Source: Rhabdophis nuchalis (Eukaryota; Chordata; Lepidosauria; Squamata; Natricidae). Taken from it: DNA of 64,000 nucleotides. The stretch spans positions 58,591,850-58,655,849 of the forward strand of contig CM077645.1 of NCBI GenBank assembly GCA_039707465.1, in the 5' to 3' direction. The translations under genes and the position numbers were made by a program. The notes below the pieces were generated by a model, which searched no databases, was not told the DNA's origin, and was given only the letters and a program-made list of their open reading frames with translations. This document shows positions 1 to 12,215 of this stretch, in pieces (positions within the stretch are counted from its first letter, which is position 1; each line of letters starts with the position of its first letter).

Positions 1-1277
1 TGATAAGGATGCAACATAAAGTAATTGACAGCACTGAAGTTACCTATTGAGATCTGTGGCCAAGGAGATTGTCATTTGGTGTTCTAAAGCTAATTCCAAT
101 ATCTTAACGCCTACACTATACCATCTACCCACAGTGTAGTCATTAAGATATACGATAGATTGATGATATAGGTATATAAAATACAATTGTTCCTGAACTG
201 TTCCTCTCGATTGAGAAAACAGAATATTGAATGTTTAATAGTATCAAGAATCTAATGCATACAAAGTATCTGCTTTGCATCCATATAAAGGAAGTAATTC
301 ATAATAAATTCATAACCATGCAAATTTTTCCCAGAAAATTGAGATCACTACAGGCAATTCACAGGTTAAAAACATTCTGATTTAAGTACATCCCCTAAAA
401 GCTATTACCAAATATGATGGATATGTTGTCCTTTCTCAAGTAGACAAAATGCTGAAGTGGTGCAAAGCTTTCAGGAACTGCTGAAACCAGGTGTTTTTAA
501 TATATGTCCAGATTTTAGCAGTTCCTGAAAGCATTGCTTCAGTGTTTCGTCAGCTCAAGGAAAGACAATACTACCCACCATTTTATATTAGGCATTCAGT
601 TTGTAAGTAAAAGTTCTGACTTATATACAAATTTGTGTTAAAGATAGAGGTAGGAAATGGAACTTGTTCTTAGCCTAGGGACTGTCTGTATTGTATATAA
701 TTAAATCCTGAATATTAAGTTAAAGCAATGTAACTTTCAAAATGGAATGTAGCCAAGATAAAAATAGCTACAATTGTGAGATTCTTAGTAGTGACATTAG
801 AGTAGCACATCAGAATAGCGAATAGACATTAGAATAGCACGTTGGAGTTTAGTTGAATATTGCTGATCTTTAAACAGAAATGACAGTATTTTAAACAGTA
901 ATGTATAATATTCCCTTTTAACTTTGGAATTAGGATAGTGACTTTTTGGTGTTTGCAGCATCTATGCCATGTTCATTAGAATTTTCAGAGACTAAAGAAT
1001 CCTGTAATGATCCCAACTAATGTATAGGATATAGACCACCATGAACACATCACATTCCTGTATTCTATTTAAGCATGAATGGAATAGACCCTAAAAAAAG
1101 AACCAGTCAGTTGTTGTTTTTTAATTTATAACCAACCAACTTGTACCACGATGGAGCCTGGGCATCCTTGGTCTTACAGGTAGAATATTCAAAGTCATTA
1201 CCCCATAGCAAGCTTTGTAAAATATCATCACTTGAAGCCTTTCTTTGGATACAGACATCAAAGAAATATACCTTATA
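1..1277. other. Unannotated AT-rich stretch
   Basis: I see no gene here. Open frames are short and lack recognisable domains. The only structure is an imperfect inverted repeat at about 426-568, listed separately. Confidence 0.6.
426..568. repeat. Imperfect inverted repeat (foldback)
   Basis: The left arm (about 426-486) matches the reverse complement of the right arm (about 514-568) over some 55-60 bases, with small gaps and mismatches and a spacer of about 27 bases. It could be a degenerate foldback transposon or the terminal piece of a Penelope-like element. No target-site duplication was identified. Confidence 0.55.
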
Positions 1278-1658
1278 CAGGCAGTCCTTGATTTACAACT
1301 ACTATTGAGTCCAAAAGACATTTGTTTAGTGAGGGATTTTTTTGCCCCATTTTATGATCCTGCTTGCCACCATTGGTAAGTGAATCACTGTAGTTGTTCA
1401 GTTAGTACTGTTGTTAATTGAATCTGACTTCCTCATTGACTTCACTTGTCAAAAAGTCCCAAAACTTGATCAAATGACCACATGACACTACAATTATCAC
1501 AAATATGAGTCAGTTAAGCATCCAAAGTTGGGTATTGGGTGGCCATGGGTATGTTGCAATGGTCATAAGTGTGAAAAATAGTCATAAGTCACATTTTTCA
1601 GTGCTGTTATAACTTTGAATGATCCCTAAATGAACTGTTTTAAGGTGAGGACTACCTG
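1278..1658. mobile_element. Tigger/pogo-like non-autonomous DNA transposon
   Basis: The element starts CAGGCAGTCCTTG and ends with the inverted counterpart GAGGACTACCTG, so the terminal inverted repeats are clear although diverged. It is flanked by TA on both sides (1276-1277 and 1659-1660), the target duplication of the Tc1/mariner/pogo superfamily. The interior has no transposase. The interior and ends resemble a dispersed repeat common in squamate genomes. The family name is inference; the termini and TA flanks are read directly. Confidence 0.75.
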
Positions 1659-2786
1659 TATACAAAAACTAAATGTTTAAGAAGATCAACAAATTCCCTT
1701 GCTTCAAAGTGTCTGCTCATTAATATATACATTTGTGCCATTAAATTAGTTTCAGGTTTTAGCAACTTCCACGGACAAATCCATGCAGGCTGTTTGACAA
1801 CAGCTGCTGGGCTGTTTTTCAGAAGGGATTTGTCTTTTCTTAGGACTGAGAGAAAGCTTAAAAATCTAAGAGCTCAGATTTCCCCATTCCTAATCCTACA
1901 TCTTAAAACAATTAAATCAAATTGGCTAGGACAAAGGTCTAATTAGCTCTAAAATTCAGACTAACCTATAGCTTATTTTACAGAAAAATTAACCCTCTAA
2001 TATCTAATGTTTTAGATATGCAGCCCTTGCTATTGCTAATTAACCCTTCTGGTAGATCTTACTACTTCTTGATGACCTATGCTGTGCTGTGCTGTGCTGT
2101 GTATATTATTTGCATTTACTCAATATCCATTTAGAATTTTAGATTTTTCAACAGCCCCATCTTTGTGGCTTGGTACAGTAATAGCATTAAAACAACAATC
2201 TGAAAGAATTAGCAAGATAAATCTTTCTAAGTTAGTATGAAAGTTCAACAACGACTTTTAAATCATTAAAAAGAAAAATTCTTATGACATTTCTAGAAAT
2301 CCTGAAGCTTTTTTCCAAAGAGAAATTGATTGCACAGCTGAAAGTTAGATGAGCCTGAGAAACAAATTGCAAACACCAGAATCTTATTGAGAAATGATAA
2401 ATTATATTTTATAGTAAAATCTCTTTGTCCTATGGAAAAGATTTTCAGAAAGATTTCTGCCTGGATATCAATTCCAAATATAGGATGAAGTTAACTTAAT
2501 AAATTAAGAGCTTTCATTGCTATATATTTGCTGCAGGACTACAACTTATGCACATAACTGTTGGTCTGGCTACTTCCAATTATGGAATGAAATATGGATT
2601 GTTTGTTTGTTTGTTTGCCTTTCACTTTATTTAGACATTGTAAGTAGTTCCACAGGTATTACATGGCAATTGTTCTGAAAACAAGGGAGATATTTATTTT
2701 TCATAGTTCTGTAACACCATGATTAATATAAGAAAGAGAAATTGTGTGAAATCAACCTGGGGAAAGATCAAATGGAAAGTAATATA
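1659..2786. other. Unannotated AT-rich stretch
   Basis: No gene or clear mobile element seen. There is a short pentanucleotide run (GCTGT, about four copies) near 2080-2101 and a short TTTG run near 2600. Confidence 0.55.
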
Positions 2787-3183
2787 CAGTGGTACCTCGG
2801 TTCACGATCCGAATTGGTCGTGAAGCGAGGCACAATTTCCCATAGGATTCAATGTAAATCCGGTTAATCCGTTCTGACCTTGTTTTTAAAATGTCCGCGG
2901 CTCCTGTTCGTGAAGCGAAACGGGGTTCGTGAATCCGAGCATTTTTACGAACTTTTCTGTTCGTGAAGCGAGGGCGGAGTTCGTGAAGCGAGGGCGGAGT
3001 TCGTGAAGCGAGGCGGAGTTCGTGAAGCGAGGCGGAGTTCGTGAAGCGGAGCATATTTTTACGAACTTTTCCGTTCGTGAACCGAAACGGTGTTCGTGAA
3101 CCGGAGCACATTTTTTTGGAAAATTTCTGGTCATAAACCGAATTGGTCGTGAACAGAGGCGTTCGTGAACCGAGGTACCACTG
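2787..3183. mobile_element. Tigger/mariner-like MITE with internal tandem repeats
   Basis: The terminal inverted repeats are nearly perfect: CAGTGGTACCTCGGTTCAC at the left and its reverse complement at the right end. TA flanks both sides (2785-2786 and 3184-3185), supporting a Tc1/mariner/pogo-type insertion. The middle (about 2905-3100) holds 17-19-bp tandem repeats built around GTTCGTGAAGCGAGG, which are themselves related to the termini. Open reading frames here on the minus strand are repeat artefacts. No transposase is present. Confidence 0.85.
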
Positions 3184-3904
3184 TAGAAATATTTTAAAGG
3201 GTTTTTATACTTGTGGAGAATGCTAAAGAAAATTATAAGCAAGGATTTTATTAAAAAGCCTCATCCCAATATGATACTTTGCCATATTGCTTATGTTAAA
3301 TAATGTATTCATTTTTAGAAGCAAATAGACTAAAATAATAAAGTACCTTTCTTTTAACAAGAACCATGATACCATGCAAACTGAGATTTTTCTTCTAATA
3401 TCGCTTAGTTCAAAAAGGTAAATTTCATTTAGCTTGGGCTTCTGTTTGCTTTGTTTTTAAAATCATTAATATTCTGGTCAACATTTAATGTTTCTTTAGA
3501 AATTAACATTTCTGAAGCACCCTTCTTTACAAAAATTCTATGCTCACCGTGCATTGTTCAGTTTATGGTTCACAATAACCCAGAGACTAATAAATACCAA
3601 AGGACCAGTTAATGGATCAGCCTTTCAAAGGGACCAAACTAGGAAACCAATGCCATGAAGATCAATACAACTTTTATTATAATGCTACAGTAAAAAAAAA
3701 TCTTGCAATTTTGATTGTGCTTCCCCCTCCCTCCCTTTATCTTTGTGTGAACTTGGGTGTGGCTTATCTGACACATTTACTCATATTATTTTCTTACTCC
3801 TCTTTTAAGTAACCATTGCCTTCATAAGTAGTCTTCCTCTTGTGCTTTAGGACCCTTTCCTCTATCCTCTAGATAATGCAAAGAATGCATCCATTTTTAC
3901 AATC
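3184..3904. other. Unannotated stretch
   Basis: AT-rich DNA with no recognisable gene. A 66-codon frame at 3612-3812 has no domain I recognise. Confidence 0.5.
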
Positions 3905-4190
3905 AGTCAATCACAGGATAAGAAGAGACCTTGGAAGTCTTCGGGCATGACCACCTACCCAGGGAAGGAATCCTCAGATTAGGCCAGTATCTATACAACC
4001 TTTGCTTGAAAATCTACAATGGTGAAACACCCATGACTCCATGATGTAGGTTGTCCAGCATTCAATACTTTTCACAATTACAATTGTTATTTCAGCTTTC
4101 TATTTCTCTGCATAAAGCTTCAACCCACTGGATATTATCCTGTCTTCTGGTACAATGAAAAAAATATCATCTTCTCTGTAACAGCCATTC
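3905..4190 (-). mobile_element. CR1 LINE 3'-end fragment
   Basis: Read on the minus strand, this matches the pattern of CR1 3' ends in reptiles and birds, including the block that reads on the plus strand as 'agaccttggaagtcttcggg'. It is diverged and 5'-truncated, so it is an old insertion. Assignment rests on recall of the CR1 3' region, not on alignment. Confidence 0.6.
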
Positions 4191-4192
4191 AT

Positions 4193-4950
4193 ATGCAAGT
4201 GGTTCTTACGTTATGTCAGCAATTAGAACTAGAATTTCCATTATTAAGTGATGCGGTCATACGCTGGTGACTGCATTGCTTAATGATGGCAGTCCAAGCT
4301 CTTTGTTTTCCTGGCTTGGTCCCCCCCACCCCCAGCCCCAAGTCTTAGTTCTTCCAAGATAATGGATTGCCTCCTTTTAAACTCTCCTCAACAACCTAAT
4401 TCCCCTCTCTGCCCTTTGGCTACCCTGCATCTTGTCTTGTTGGGCTGCAAGCAAACACAGAATTTGCTTGCTAACCCTAACCCTAACCCTAACCCATGGT
4501 TCTGGATTTGCTTGCTGCATGCCTGACCTAGTCTTTGCAAAACAGCTTTTGACCCACTAAGGCCTTCTTCTCAAGATCTTGGGAAGAAATTATCACAAGT
4601 AACTTCAGGAAGAAAATGTCACATGACTGGCAGATGCCTCGCAAAAGACCACTCCAGGTGTGCATGTTCATCAGTGGGAACAATAAATCAGCAAAGGTCA
4701 GCTGGAGGCATAGGAGCAAAGTACAGAATGGACTGCAGACTGCAGGCAGCCAAAAAGTCAGAGATGGAAAAATGAGTGGTTAGGAAAAGTTAAAGCATCC
4801 TCTGATCATAAGTGTGGGCAGGCCACCAAGCAGCCAAATTTTGATCATGTGACCATAGGGGGGACTGCAATCAGGGACTGGGCGTAAATACCATTTGTTT
4901 AGCATCACTATAACTTTGAATGTTGCTGAATGAATTGTCGAGTATGTAAC
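4193..4950. mobile_element. Degenerate Tigger-like transposon relic
   Basis: Both flanks of this block contain phrases like those of the Tigger-like element at 1278 (for example 'cactataactttgaatg' near 4906). The interior (4300-4800) resembles the block near 9700-10060, which suggests one longer family with two copies here. Ends are not clearly defined. Confidence 0.4.
4471..4495. repeat. Short interstitial telomere-like repeat
   Basis: Four perfect copies of CTAACC (vertebrate telomere unit TTAGGG on the other strand) plus one base. The block is bracketed by an 11-bp direct repeat, ATTTGCTTGCT, at 4462-4472 and 4506-4516. Confidence 0.85.
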
Positions 4951-5563
4951 AGTATGTCAGGATGATCTTGGGAGACAGGAAAGAGATAATGTCTAAGGAA
5001 TTATCAGATAAGAGGGGGGATACCACAGCTGCATAACATTCAGAGAAAGCAACTCAGAAAGGATCCTTCCTAACCTATCAGAATGCAAATAGAGATGAGA
5101 GATTTTTATTTTCAGGCTTGCAGGATTCTATTAATGTATTTATTTATTAAATGTGTTTGCCACCCAACTCACCTCAAAGTGATCTAATTAGCCTTACAAT
5201 AAAGATGAATCAGATCTGCTTCCTGTTTGTATTTCCCACAGCTTCTCTTTGTTAGGCTAAATACAACCTATTTTCTTTAACCATTCTTCACACAATTTAG
5301 TCTGCAAGTTTTGCTTCTTTGCGTAGGCAATATTTTGTGTAAATACCTCTATCAAAATCATCTTCCTTACTCTCTATGGCTCCCTGCTGGCTCATTTTTA
5401 TTCTGGGTTCTACAAGGACACATAGATTTTTCCAAGAATTACTTCCTATTCAGAGACTGCCTATTCTGCACCGAGTATCTAGTATTTCCTACATAAATGC
5501 AGAACCTTATATGTCTTGCCATGAACAGCTTTCCTGAATAGACCCAATATTTTAGTCAGGTTC
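4951..5563. other. Unannotated stretch with LINE-tail-like patch
   Basis: No gene seen. About 5130-5205 (ATTTATTTATTAAA followed by 'gccacccaactcacctc') resembles the 3' tail of an L2-type LINE or a SINE, probably minus strand. The same pattern recurs near 10245-10320 and 34990-35080. Confidence 0.4.
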
Positions 5564-5925
5564 CCCTGATGGTGAACCTAAGGCACACGTGCCACAGGTG
5601 GCCAGCTGATTTTTGGCCTTGATTTTTGGCCATTTTTCGCCCTCTGGAGGCTTCCCTGATAAGCCTCCTGAAGCTTCCAGTGGGAGAAAAACGGCTCAAC
5701 GGGCAACCCAGAAGTACACTCCTGAACTTCCGATTTGCGTGTTGGGCCGTTTTCGCTCTCCCCAGGCTCGAAGAAAGATGTGTGCACATACGTGGGGCAG
5801 CGGGAAGGTCACATGCATGTGCAGGAAGCACGGCATGGGGGGGCATTAAATTATGAGGGTGGGCACGTGATAGCACGCGTTTGCGTACTTTTGGCACCCG
5901 AGGCAAAAAAGGTTCACCATCACTG
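5564..5925. mobile_element. hAT-like non-autonomous transposon (family A)
   Basis: The right end reads GGTTCACCATCACTG, and the left end carries a decayed inverted counterpart (CCCTGATGGTGAACC). This is the same family as the copies at 26709 and 30572. The 8-bp flanks no longer match well, so the target duplication is not demonstrable for this copy. No transposase is present; open frames are non-coding. Confidence 0.7.
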
Positions 5926-5933
5926 GTCTAGAC

Positions 5934-6584
5934 CTTTTGGAACTTTAAGCCTGTCGTCTAAAGTGTTAGTAACATCCTCACCTCAGTTTTGTGGAATTGA
6001 AGGAGCATCCCTTCTACCCTCGTGTTTGAATCATTTATATTAATGTTGAAGAGTGCTGCAAAGCTTCCCATTGCAAAGCTCCTCAAGCAGGAACACAAAC
6101 TTGTTACTTATCTTGCAGGTCATGAGAATATTTGTCTTCTTGTCTATGTCTATTTGTCTCACAAGTACTGTGTAATTCCAAACAGCAACTTCCTTTGTAC
6201 GTTCCCTTGCTAAGACTCTCCTAGGGGAAAAAAGATACACAACAGAAGCAAAAAAAAAAGTGTTTCTGATATGCTGAAGACAAGGGAAAATACAAGAGGG
6301 AAGAGGAAAGCTAATTGATTTGTTGAATTTCCCAATGATTTGGATCCCTGGCTGCTAGCTTGAGCAGATGAGACAAATTTCAACTTCACTGCTGCTTATA
6401 GAGACATTCTATTTATGTTATATAACCTAGACAAATCATATAATAGTTTTTGTTCAAGCAACTAATTTTTAAACAAGATCACTGGGAAAAATGTATGAGT
6501 AATAATTATTTTTAGGATTTAATTATTTAATCACTAAGTTTGATTAAAAGTGAAAGTGAAAATTGAAAATTATCATTTATATAT
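5934..6584. other. Unannotated stretch
   Basis: No gene, RNA or mobile element recognised. Confidence 0.5.
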
Positions 6585-6820
6585 CTAGCATTTACTTATA
6601 TACTGTTTTACAGTGCTTTACTGCCCTCTCTAAGCAGTTTATAGAGTCAGTATATTTCCCCTAACAATCTGGGTCCTCATTTAACCCTCCTCGGAAAGAT
6701 GGAAAGATGAGTCAACCTTGAGCATGGTGAGATTTAAAATGCCGAATTGCAGGCAGCCTGCAGGCAGTAGAAATAGCCTGCAGTACTCCACTCTAACCAC
6801 TGCACCACTGTGGCTCATCT
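6585..6820 (-). mobile_element. tRNA-derived SINE
   Basis: On the minus strand the 5' end shows a tRNA-like head with an A-box-like block (TGGTGCAGTGGTTAGAG, from 6797-6813) and, about 50 bp further in, a decayed B-box region. The body contains the block that reads on the plus strand 'ctctctaagcagtttataga', which I associate with an abundant squamate SINE. Old and mutated. Confidence 0.65.
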
Positions 6821-7439
6821 AAAAAGTACTTGCCCATTTTTAGCTATATACATTGCATATCTAGCCCAGGTATGTTATATGTGTGTATATATATACATTT
6901 ATATGTGGCTCAACCTGAAAATGGGAAAAATCTTGTGTACTTTTGTTAACATTTTTTCCTTTATATTCATGCATCTCGTAGGATACTTCTCAATTGAAAA
7001 TGATGCTTCATTTATTTCACATCATCTACTCCACAAAACATTCTGCTCTACTAATCTTACTAGCCCTTAATCTATCGCTGGACTTGTTGTGGGTTTTGCT
7101 GCAACTGACCCACAGGCTACCCCTTTGAAATTAATTACTGTGAGATTATATATTCAAGAGACTATGAATAGCATGAAACAACTGCTGTGTAATTATAGAA
7201 CTGTCCCTAAGATTTTCTCAAGAACAAAGGAAAAGGGGAAAAGAGATGGAAAGTTCAGTATATCGTAAGCATGGGAAATTCCAAGATTGGAGAGAGAGGT
7301 AACAAGATGTCGACTGTATTTTCTTGTGTTCTCCTAATTCAACATCTGTCATAAAAGCATTTAATTTTTGCATCTAATCCCAGTGAACAAGGACTATAAA
7401 GAGAGAGTGAAACCCCATTTAATTTAACATTTAATTTGG
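6821..7439. other. Unannotated stretch
   Basis: AT-rich, no gene recognised. Short alternating TG/TA run near 6880-6900. Confidence 0.5.
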
Positions 7440-7585
7440 GATTAAGTTGGGATCTAATATATATTTTAAATTATTTATGTTCTATTTTTGTATGTTTTTT
7501 AAATCTCCTGTGCGCCGCCCTGGGTCCTTTGCGGAGAAGGGCGGGATATAAATGTAATAAAATAAAATAAAATAAATAAATAACA
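7440..7585 (+). mobile_element. L2 LINE 3' terminus
   Basis: The sequence 'ctcctgtgcgccgccctggg' followed by GCGGGATATAAAT and an (AAATA)n tail matches, in reverse complement, the 3' end of the young L2 at 42370-42450. It is therefore a short 5'-truncated copy of the same family on the plus strand. Confidence 0.7.
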
Positions 7586-7855
7586 CAAGTGATTGCCTGG
7601 TAAAGATGAATAAATCCTGGCACAAAAACAAAGCATATAACATCTTTTGGAATACATAATAAAATGTGTATAGTATGTGTAGTAGAAATTTTTCAAACAT
7701 AGCAAAAGCATGCACTTTTATAGGAATACATAAGAAAAAATAATTAAGTAAAAGCTGGGTATTTTTAGATCCCCTCTAAAACAGGGGGTCAAAACCCTTA
7801 ACTCATTAGAATTGTCCTTCCAGATGTCAGAACCTCTATTCAAAGTGGGTTGGAC

Positions 7856-8080
7856 CAGAGGTGGTATTCAGCAGATTTTGACCAGTTCTGGAGAACTGGT
7901 AGCAGAAATTTTGAGCCCTGCCCCCATCTATTTGCTGCCTCCTGAGTCCCTGCTGATTGGGGGGAAGTGGGATGGGGAGATTTTACAGTATCCTTCCCCT
8001 GCCATGCCCACTAAGCCACGCCCACCAAGCAATGCCACACCCACAGAACCAGTAGTAAAAAAATTTGAATTCTACCACTG
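7856..8080. mobile_element. hAT-like MITE (family B)
   Basis: Terminal inverted repeats: CAGAGGTGGTATTCA at the left, TGAATTCTACCACTG at the right. The flanks are 8 bp and nearly identical (GGTTGGAC at 7848-7855, GGTTGAAC at 8081-8088), as expected for hAT insertion. It shares its ends with the rearranged copy at 21804 and, more loosely, with the 1.56-kb element at 54913. Confidence 0.85.
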
Positions 8081-8088
8081 GGTTGAAC

Positions 8089-9548
8089 TCCCATTCCCGT
8101 GCTTGTTTCCTTAGGCTTGGGGAGAATAAGGACCAATATTAGTTAACTCTACCTTGAAAATGATTAATATATTTTTGTCTCTCTTAAGAATTCTAATGTA
8201 CCACCTCCAACCAAATAGGAATCTTAGATTGCACTTTTGGAAATACAGTGCTTAACCTGCCATATAAAGCTCGATATTTTCCCAAATCTGGCTGAAGATA
8301 TGCTGCCTAATGGACAACAGCACAATGATATATATTTTATTCCTTTCTCTGTTTGATAGGGCATTATTTCTGAATTTTGACAAGATTCTACCTAAATTAA
8401 ACATAATATTTTATTTGAAAACCAGCTGCTACTCAAATTCTGTCCTCATCTTTGTTGAACTATATTCTGCTTATTTTCTACTATCGGTTGCATTTTGTTG
8501 GTCTTCATGAGCTGGCAAGGGAGGGAGGGGGAAAGTGGTTCAATACCAATAGAGATATTCTTCTATCTCTAAAATTATTGTAACAATTTTGATTTTTACA
8601 AAAATATGTGAACAGTAATATTTAGACATGTGAATCAGTTAATATCTATGTATATAACAGTGGTTTTTATTCACAGCAAAGCAATGGAAATTGGCCCACA
8701 GCAGGAAATGGCAGTTCTCATTCTAAGCCTTTATGAAGGAAATTTAATTAAATATATATCATCTATGGGGCAAGGAGGCAATGGCTGCGTAGTTTAACAC
8801 TTAATTAATCTTTTTTATTATTACTATTATCTAAGACCTTTAAATTATTATTTAGCCTCCACTGTAATTAGGTTAAAATCCCTTTTGTATTACCATCTCA
8901 TTTTCTTCTTATCAACTAAACAGCATGGTCTCTAAAAGTACAAATCTCTTTATTAGAAGGAGGACAAGCTGCCTTGTGTAGCATTAAGGAATCTTTCATT
9001 AGTTCATTCAGAAATCATTGCATAATAAGTGAAATGAGGGGGAAACCATTGGTCTTTTTTGTGGTTGTTGTTTTCTCTGTGAATTTTTGAGGATGCTCTC
9101 ATAATTCTGATTTGCTTTGACTTTAATTGAGGCTTCTATGGCACTGCAATTCATAAATACTTCGAGAGTCATCAAAAGGATTAAAAACAGCATATAAAAA
9201 AATACAGTGCAAATAAAGGGGTAATTATTTGCATTTACTCAACATTCAGAGGAATAAACAATCAAATATATTATAGTGTGCATTCATCAGATCTCTACAT
9301 TCAAGGGCTTCTGGAATAAATAGTCTTTAAATGGTTTCTTAAAAATTAGGTAGATATATCCTCCCTGATCTTGGGAGGAACACCTTTCCAAAGAATGGGG
9401 CTGTGATCAAGAAGGGTTTCTGTATGAAAATACATCTAATAATACAAAGAATTTTGAAGAACCTTCAATTGAAACCAAAACTTCTCATTCTGAGGTTAAT
9501 GGACAGCCAATCAGAAAAAAGCCACGGAAGATTATTCTACTACATGAT
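8089..9548. other. Unannotated AT-rich stretch
   Basis: No gene or repeat recognised. Open frames are below 70 codons and contain no domain I know. Confidence 0.5.
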
Positions 9549-10130
9549 TACAGGTTGTCTTCAGTTATAATCATTTGTTCAGCAACTATTTGACATTACA
9601 GTGATCCTGAAATAAGGATATTATGACTGTTCTCCAAAGTCATGGTTGTTGCAGTGACTTAGAGGCCATGTGATTAAAATGTGGGTGCTTGGCAGCCCAC
9701 TGCACTTAATCACTCCCCAGCAGCCATTTCTCCCTTATCTATGCATACTTTTTTGACTCCCTTCACTCTATAGCACCTTCTGCCCTAGCTGACCTTTATC
9801 ACTTTCTTGCTCCTGATGCTGTTTTCATGAGGCTTTCTTCCCAAGGTCACATATAACAATTTCTTCATGAAACCTGGGGAAGATAGCCTCATGGGGCCAG
9901 CAGCTGCTTTCTTGAAGTTCCAGGCAGGCAGACCCCATCAAAAGCAGGACCAAGATGAGGTGAAGATCAGCAGGAGTGGAGGACTGCAGGGTGACAAGGA
10001 TGACTCCAGCTTTCACAAGCCAGAAAGTCAAAGATTCAGAGTACAAGTGACAGCACTGGCATCGTGAAGAATCCTGCCTCTTTCCATGAACTCAATAGGT
10101 TCAATCCATTCCAGATAAGGCTGTGAGATA
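9549..10130. mobile_element. Degenerate Tigger-like transposon relic
   Basis: Begins with CAGGTTGTCTTCAG, similar to the Tigger-like terminus at 1278. The interior resembles the block at 4300-4800. The right end is unclear. No coding capacity. Confidence 0.4.
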
Positions 10131-10244
10131 TAGACTGAGGCACCTGAACAGAACTTGCAAAAGTTCAATTGGATCTGTGGGGTTTGATGTTAATAAAGCA
10201 TAAAATATTACAATGTCTAGGAAATTGCCCTCAGTAGTCCAACA

Positions 10245-10410
10245 AATGCTTATTTATTTACATATTTGTTATATTTGTTTGCCACCTATCTCAGTGTAGC
10301 TTACAACAATAAAAACAGAGAAAGGAAAAGAAGCATAAACACACAATAGCAAAGTAATGGAACAAGAAAATGAGATTACAGTAATATGAAAACAAAAAAT
10401 TAACAGGTTT
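10245..10410 (-). mobile_element. Probable LINE 3'-tail relic
   Basis: Starts with ATTTATTT, followed by 'tgtttgccacctatctcag' and an A-rich downstream region. This resembles the minus-strand LINE or SINE tails near 5130 and 34990. Family uncertain. Confidence 0.35.
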
Positions 10411-11468
10411 TTGAAGCAAGGAGTGATGGGGAGTAGGAATTTGCTATTAATCTAGTAGCCACCGCCAGTGTGGTTCTCCCCTATTGGATCCCAATATTCT
10501 TCAATGCTCATCCTTTGCCTAAATAGCTTGCTGCTCATATTACCACAATGCAGATTGGAACCTGACTTTTTTTTTTTATTCATGCCTGACCAGATATGGT
10601 TTAAATTTTTACCAGTGGTGCTCAACTGCTTTTTCTCCTGGAGCTTATAATAAGCAATTAGCCCATGTCATCAGCAGACAGAAAGAGGCCACTCAGGTAC
10701 ATTTTTGTTTAAGGCTGTAGATACCCCTTTATTTCAACTAGCAATTAAGGCCTCAACAGAATTGCCCATCCAGGTTTCATAAATTACCCTCTGAAAACCA
10801 AATGAACCCATTAAATACCTGAGGCAGACTAATTTGAATAGGTTTATCCCCCATGCATCAACTATATTTGAATGCCTAGAGTTCATGTCTGCCTAATATT
10901 AAACAATATGGCTTCGATTTCAATTGTTTCATGAAATCCCCAAAGCCTTTAGTCAAAAAACACAAGGGTATATTCTCCTAGCTGTACTAGCTAGAAGCAC
11001 AATGAATAACCTTACATGTCAACAGAAATCATTTCCTATGAATGAGATTGCTTATGGGGTTTTACTGACTTTTTTTGAGGATCTATATTAAGCGACTCCA
11101 TAACTCTTATCATAAAATAAAGAGATGTTGGCAAAGGCTGGTGCTAACTTTATTACATATAACTTGGCTGGTCCTATTGACCATAAGGTCTTTTATAGTA
11201 GCTGCAAAACATTTGCAGAAGCAGCTAATGTCATGCCAAATATTTGCATGCAATTAAGTACATGAAAATAGCACGGGAAGCTGAAAACGTAAGAACTAAT
11301 ACTATTATTCATTCTCTCAATTGGCAAATGATTCAGGGCCGTATCAAGCAAGGTTTTTATTGCTTATACTGCTTTTGTTTGTGTATATTGTATTTTCATC
11401 CCAAAGGCCCAAAGATATATGAATAGCTATTAATATCCCTCCCAAAAAGAAAGAATTTGATACTATAT
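10411..11468. other. Unannotated stretch
   Basis: No gene recognised. A 9-10-base poly-T run lies near 10569. Confidence 0.5.
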
Positions 11469-11557
11469 ATAACAGAATAATGGAGTTGGAAGGGACCTTG
11501 GAGGTCTTATAGTCCAGCTCCCTGGTCAGACAGAAGACCTTATACCATTCTGTTATC
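11469..11557 (-). mobile_element. CR1 3'-end fragment
   Basis: The phrase 'gagttggaagggaccttgga' and the following segment are the reverse complement of the CR1 3' end seen at 59790-60080. It abuts the LINE relic that starts at 11558, so it probably inserted at or into that element. Confidence 0.7.
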
Positions 11558-12215
11558 ATGCAGATTCAGTTCTACAGAGGAATTATTGACTCTGTCATCT
11601 GCACCTCCATAACTGTCTGGTTTGCCTCTGCAACAAAACAAGACAGACAGACTTCAACGGATAATTAGAACTGGAGAAAAAACAATTGCTACCAATCTGC
11701 CTTCCATTGAAGACCTGTATGTTGCATGAGTAAAAAAAGAGGTCTGTAAAAATATCTACAAACCCCTCACATACTGGACATAAATCGTTTCAACTTCTAC
11801 CCTCAAAACGAAGCTATAGGGCCCTGCATACCAGAATAACTAGATACAAGGACAATTCCCCCCCCCCCCAAATATCATCACTCTGCTTAACAACTAATTC
11901 CCACAACACTATCAATAATTTACTAAGAATGTATTACCATTATTCTTCTCTTCCTTCCTATTACCTATTTCTCCCCAATTATGACAATAACCATGTATCT
12001 TGTACCTTTCGTTAAATTGTTTTTATTGTTTCCTAGTAAGATGTGATAGCTTGTTAGTAACCTTGACTATCACTAAGTGTTGTATCTTTTTATTCTTGAT
12101 GAATGTATCTTTATTCTCCTTATGTGCACTGAGAGTATATGCACCAAAGACAAATTCCTTGTGTGTCCAATCACACTTGGCCAATAAAGAATTCTATTCT
12201 ATTCTATTCTATTCC
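11558..12215 (+). pseudogene. LINE RT C-terminal and 3'UTR relic (CR1/L2/Rex1 group)
   Basis: Translation near 11568 gives a stretch like QFYRGIIDSVICTSITVWF. It corresponds to FYRSIIESVLTYCITVWY in the LINE at 52721-57340, so this is the end of the reverse-transcriptase protein. Later codons contain stops and shifts. The 3'UTR ends in AATAAAGAATTC and a (TATTC)n tail. The copy at 59340-60312 is a close relative and better preserved. Confidence 0.75.

Noticed and set aside
2752..3242. Two ~118-codon minus-strand frames rich in Arg, Phe, Thr and Ser
   Set aside because: They arise from the tandem repeats inside the MITE at 2787-3183.
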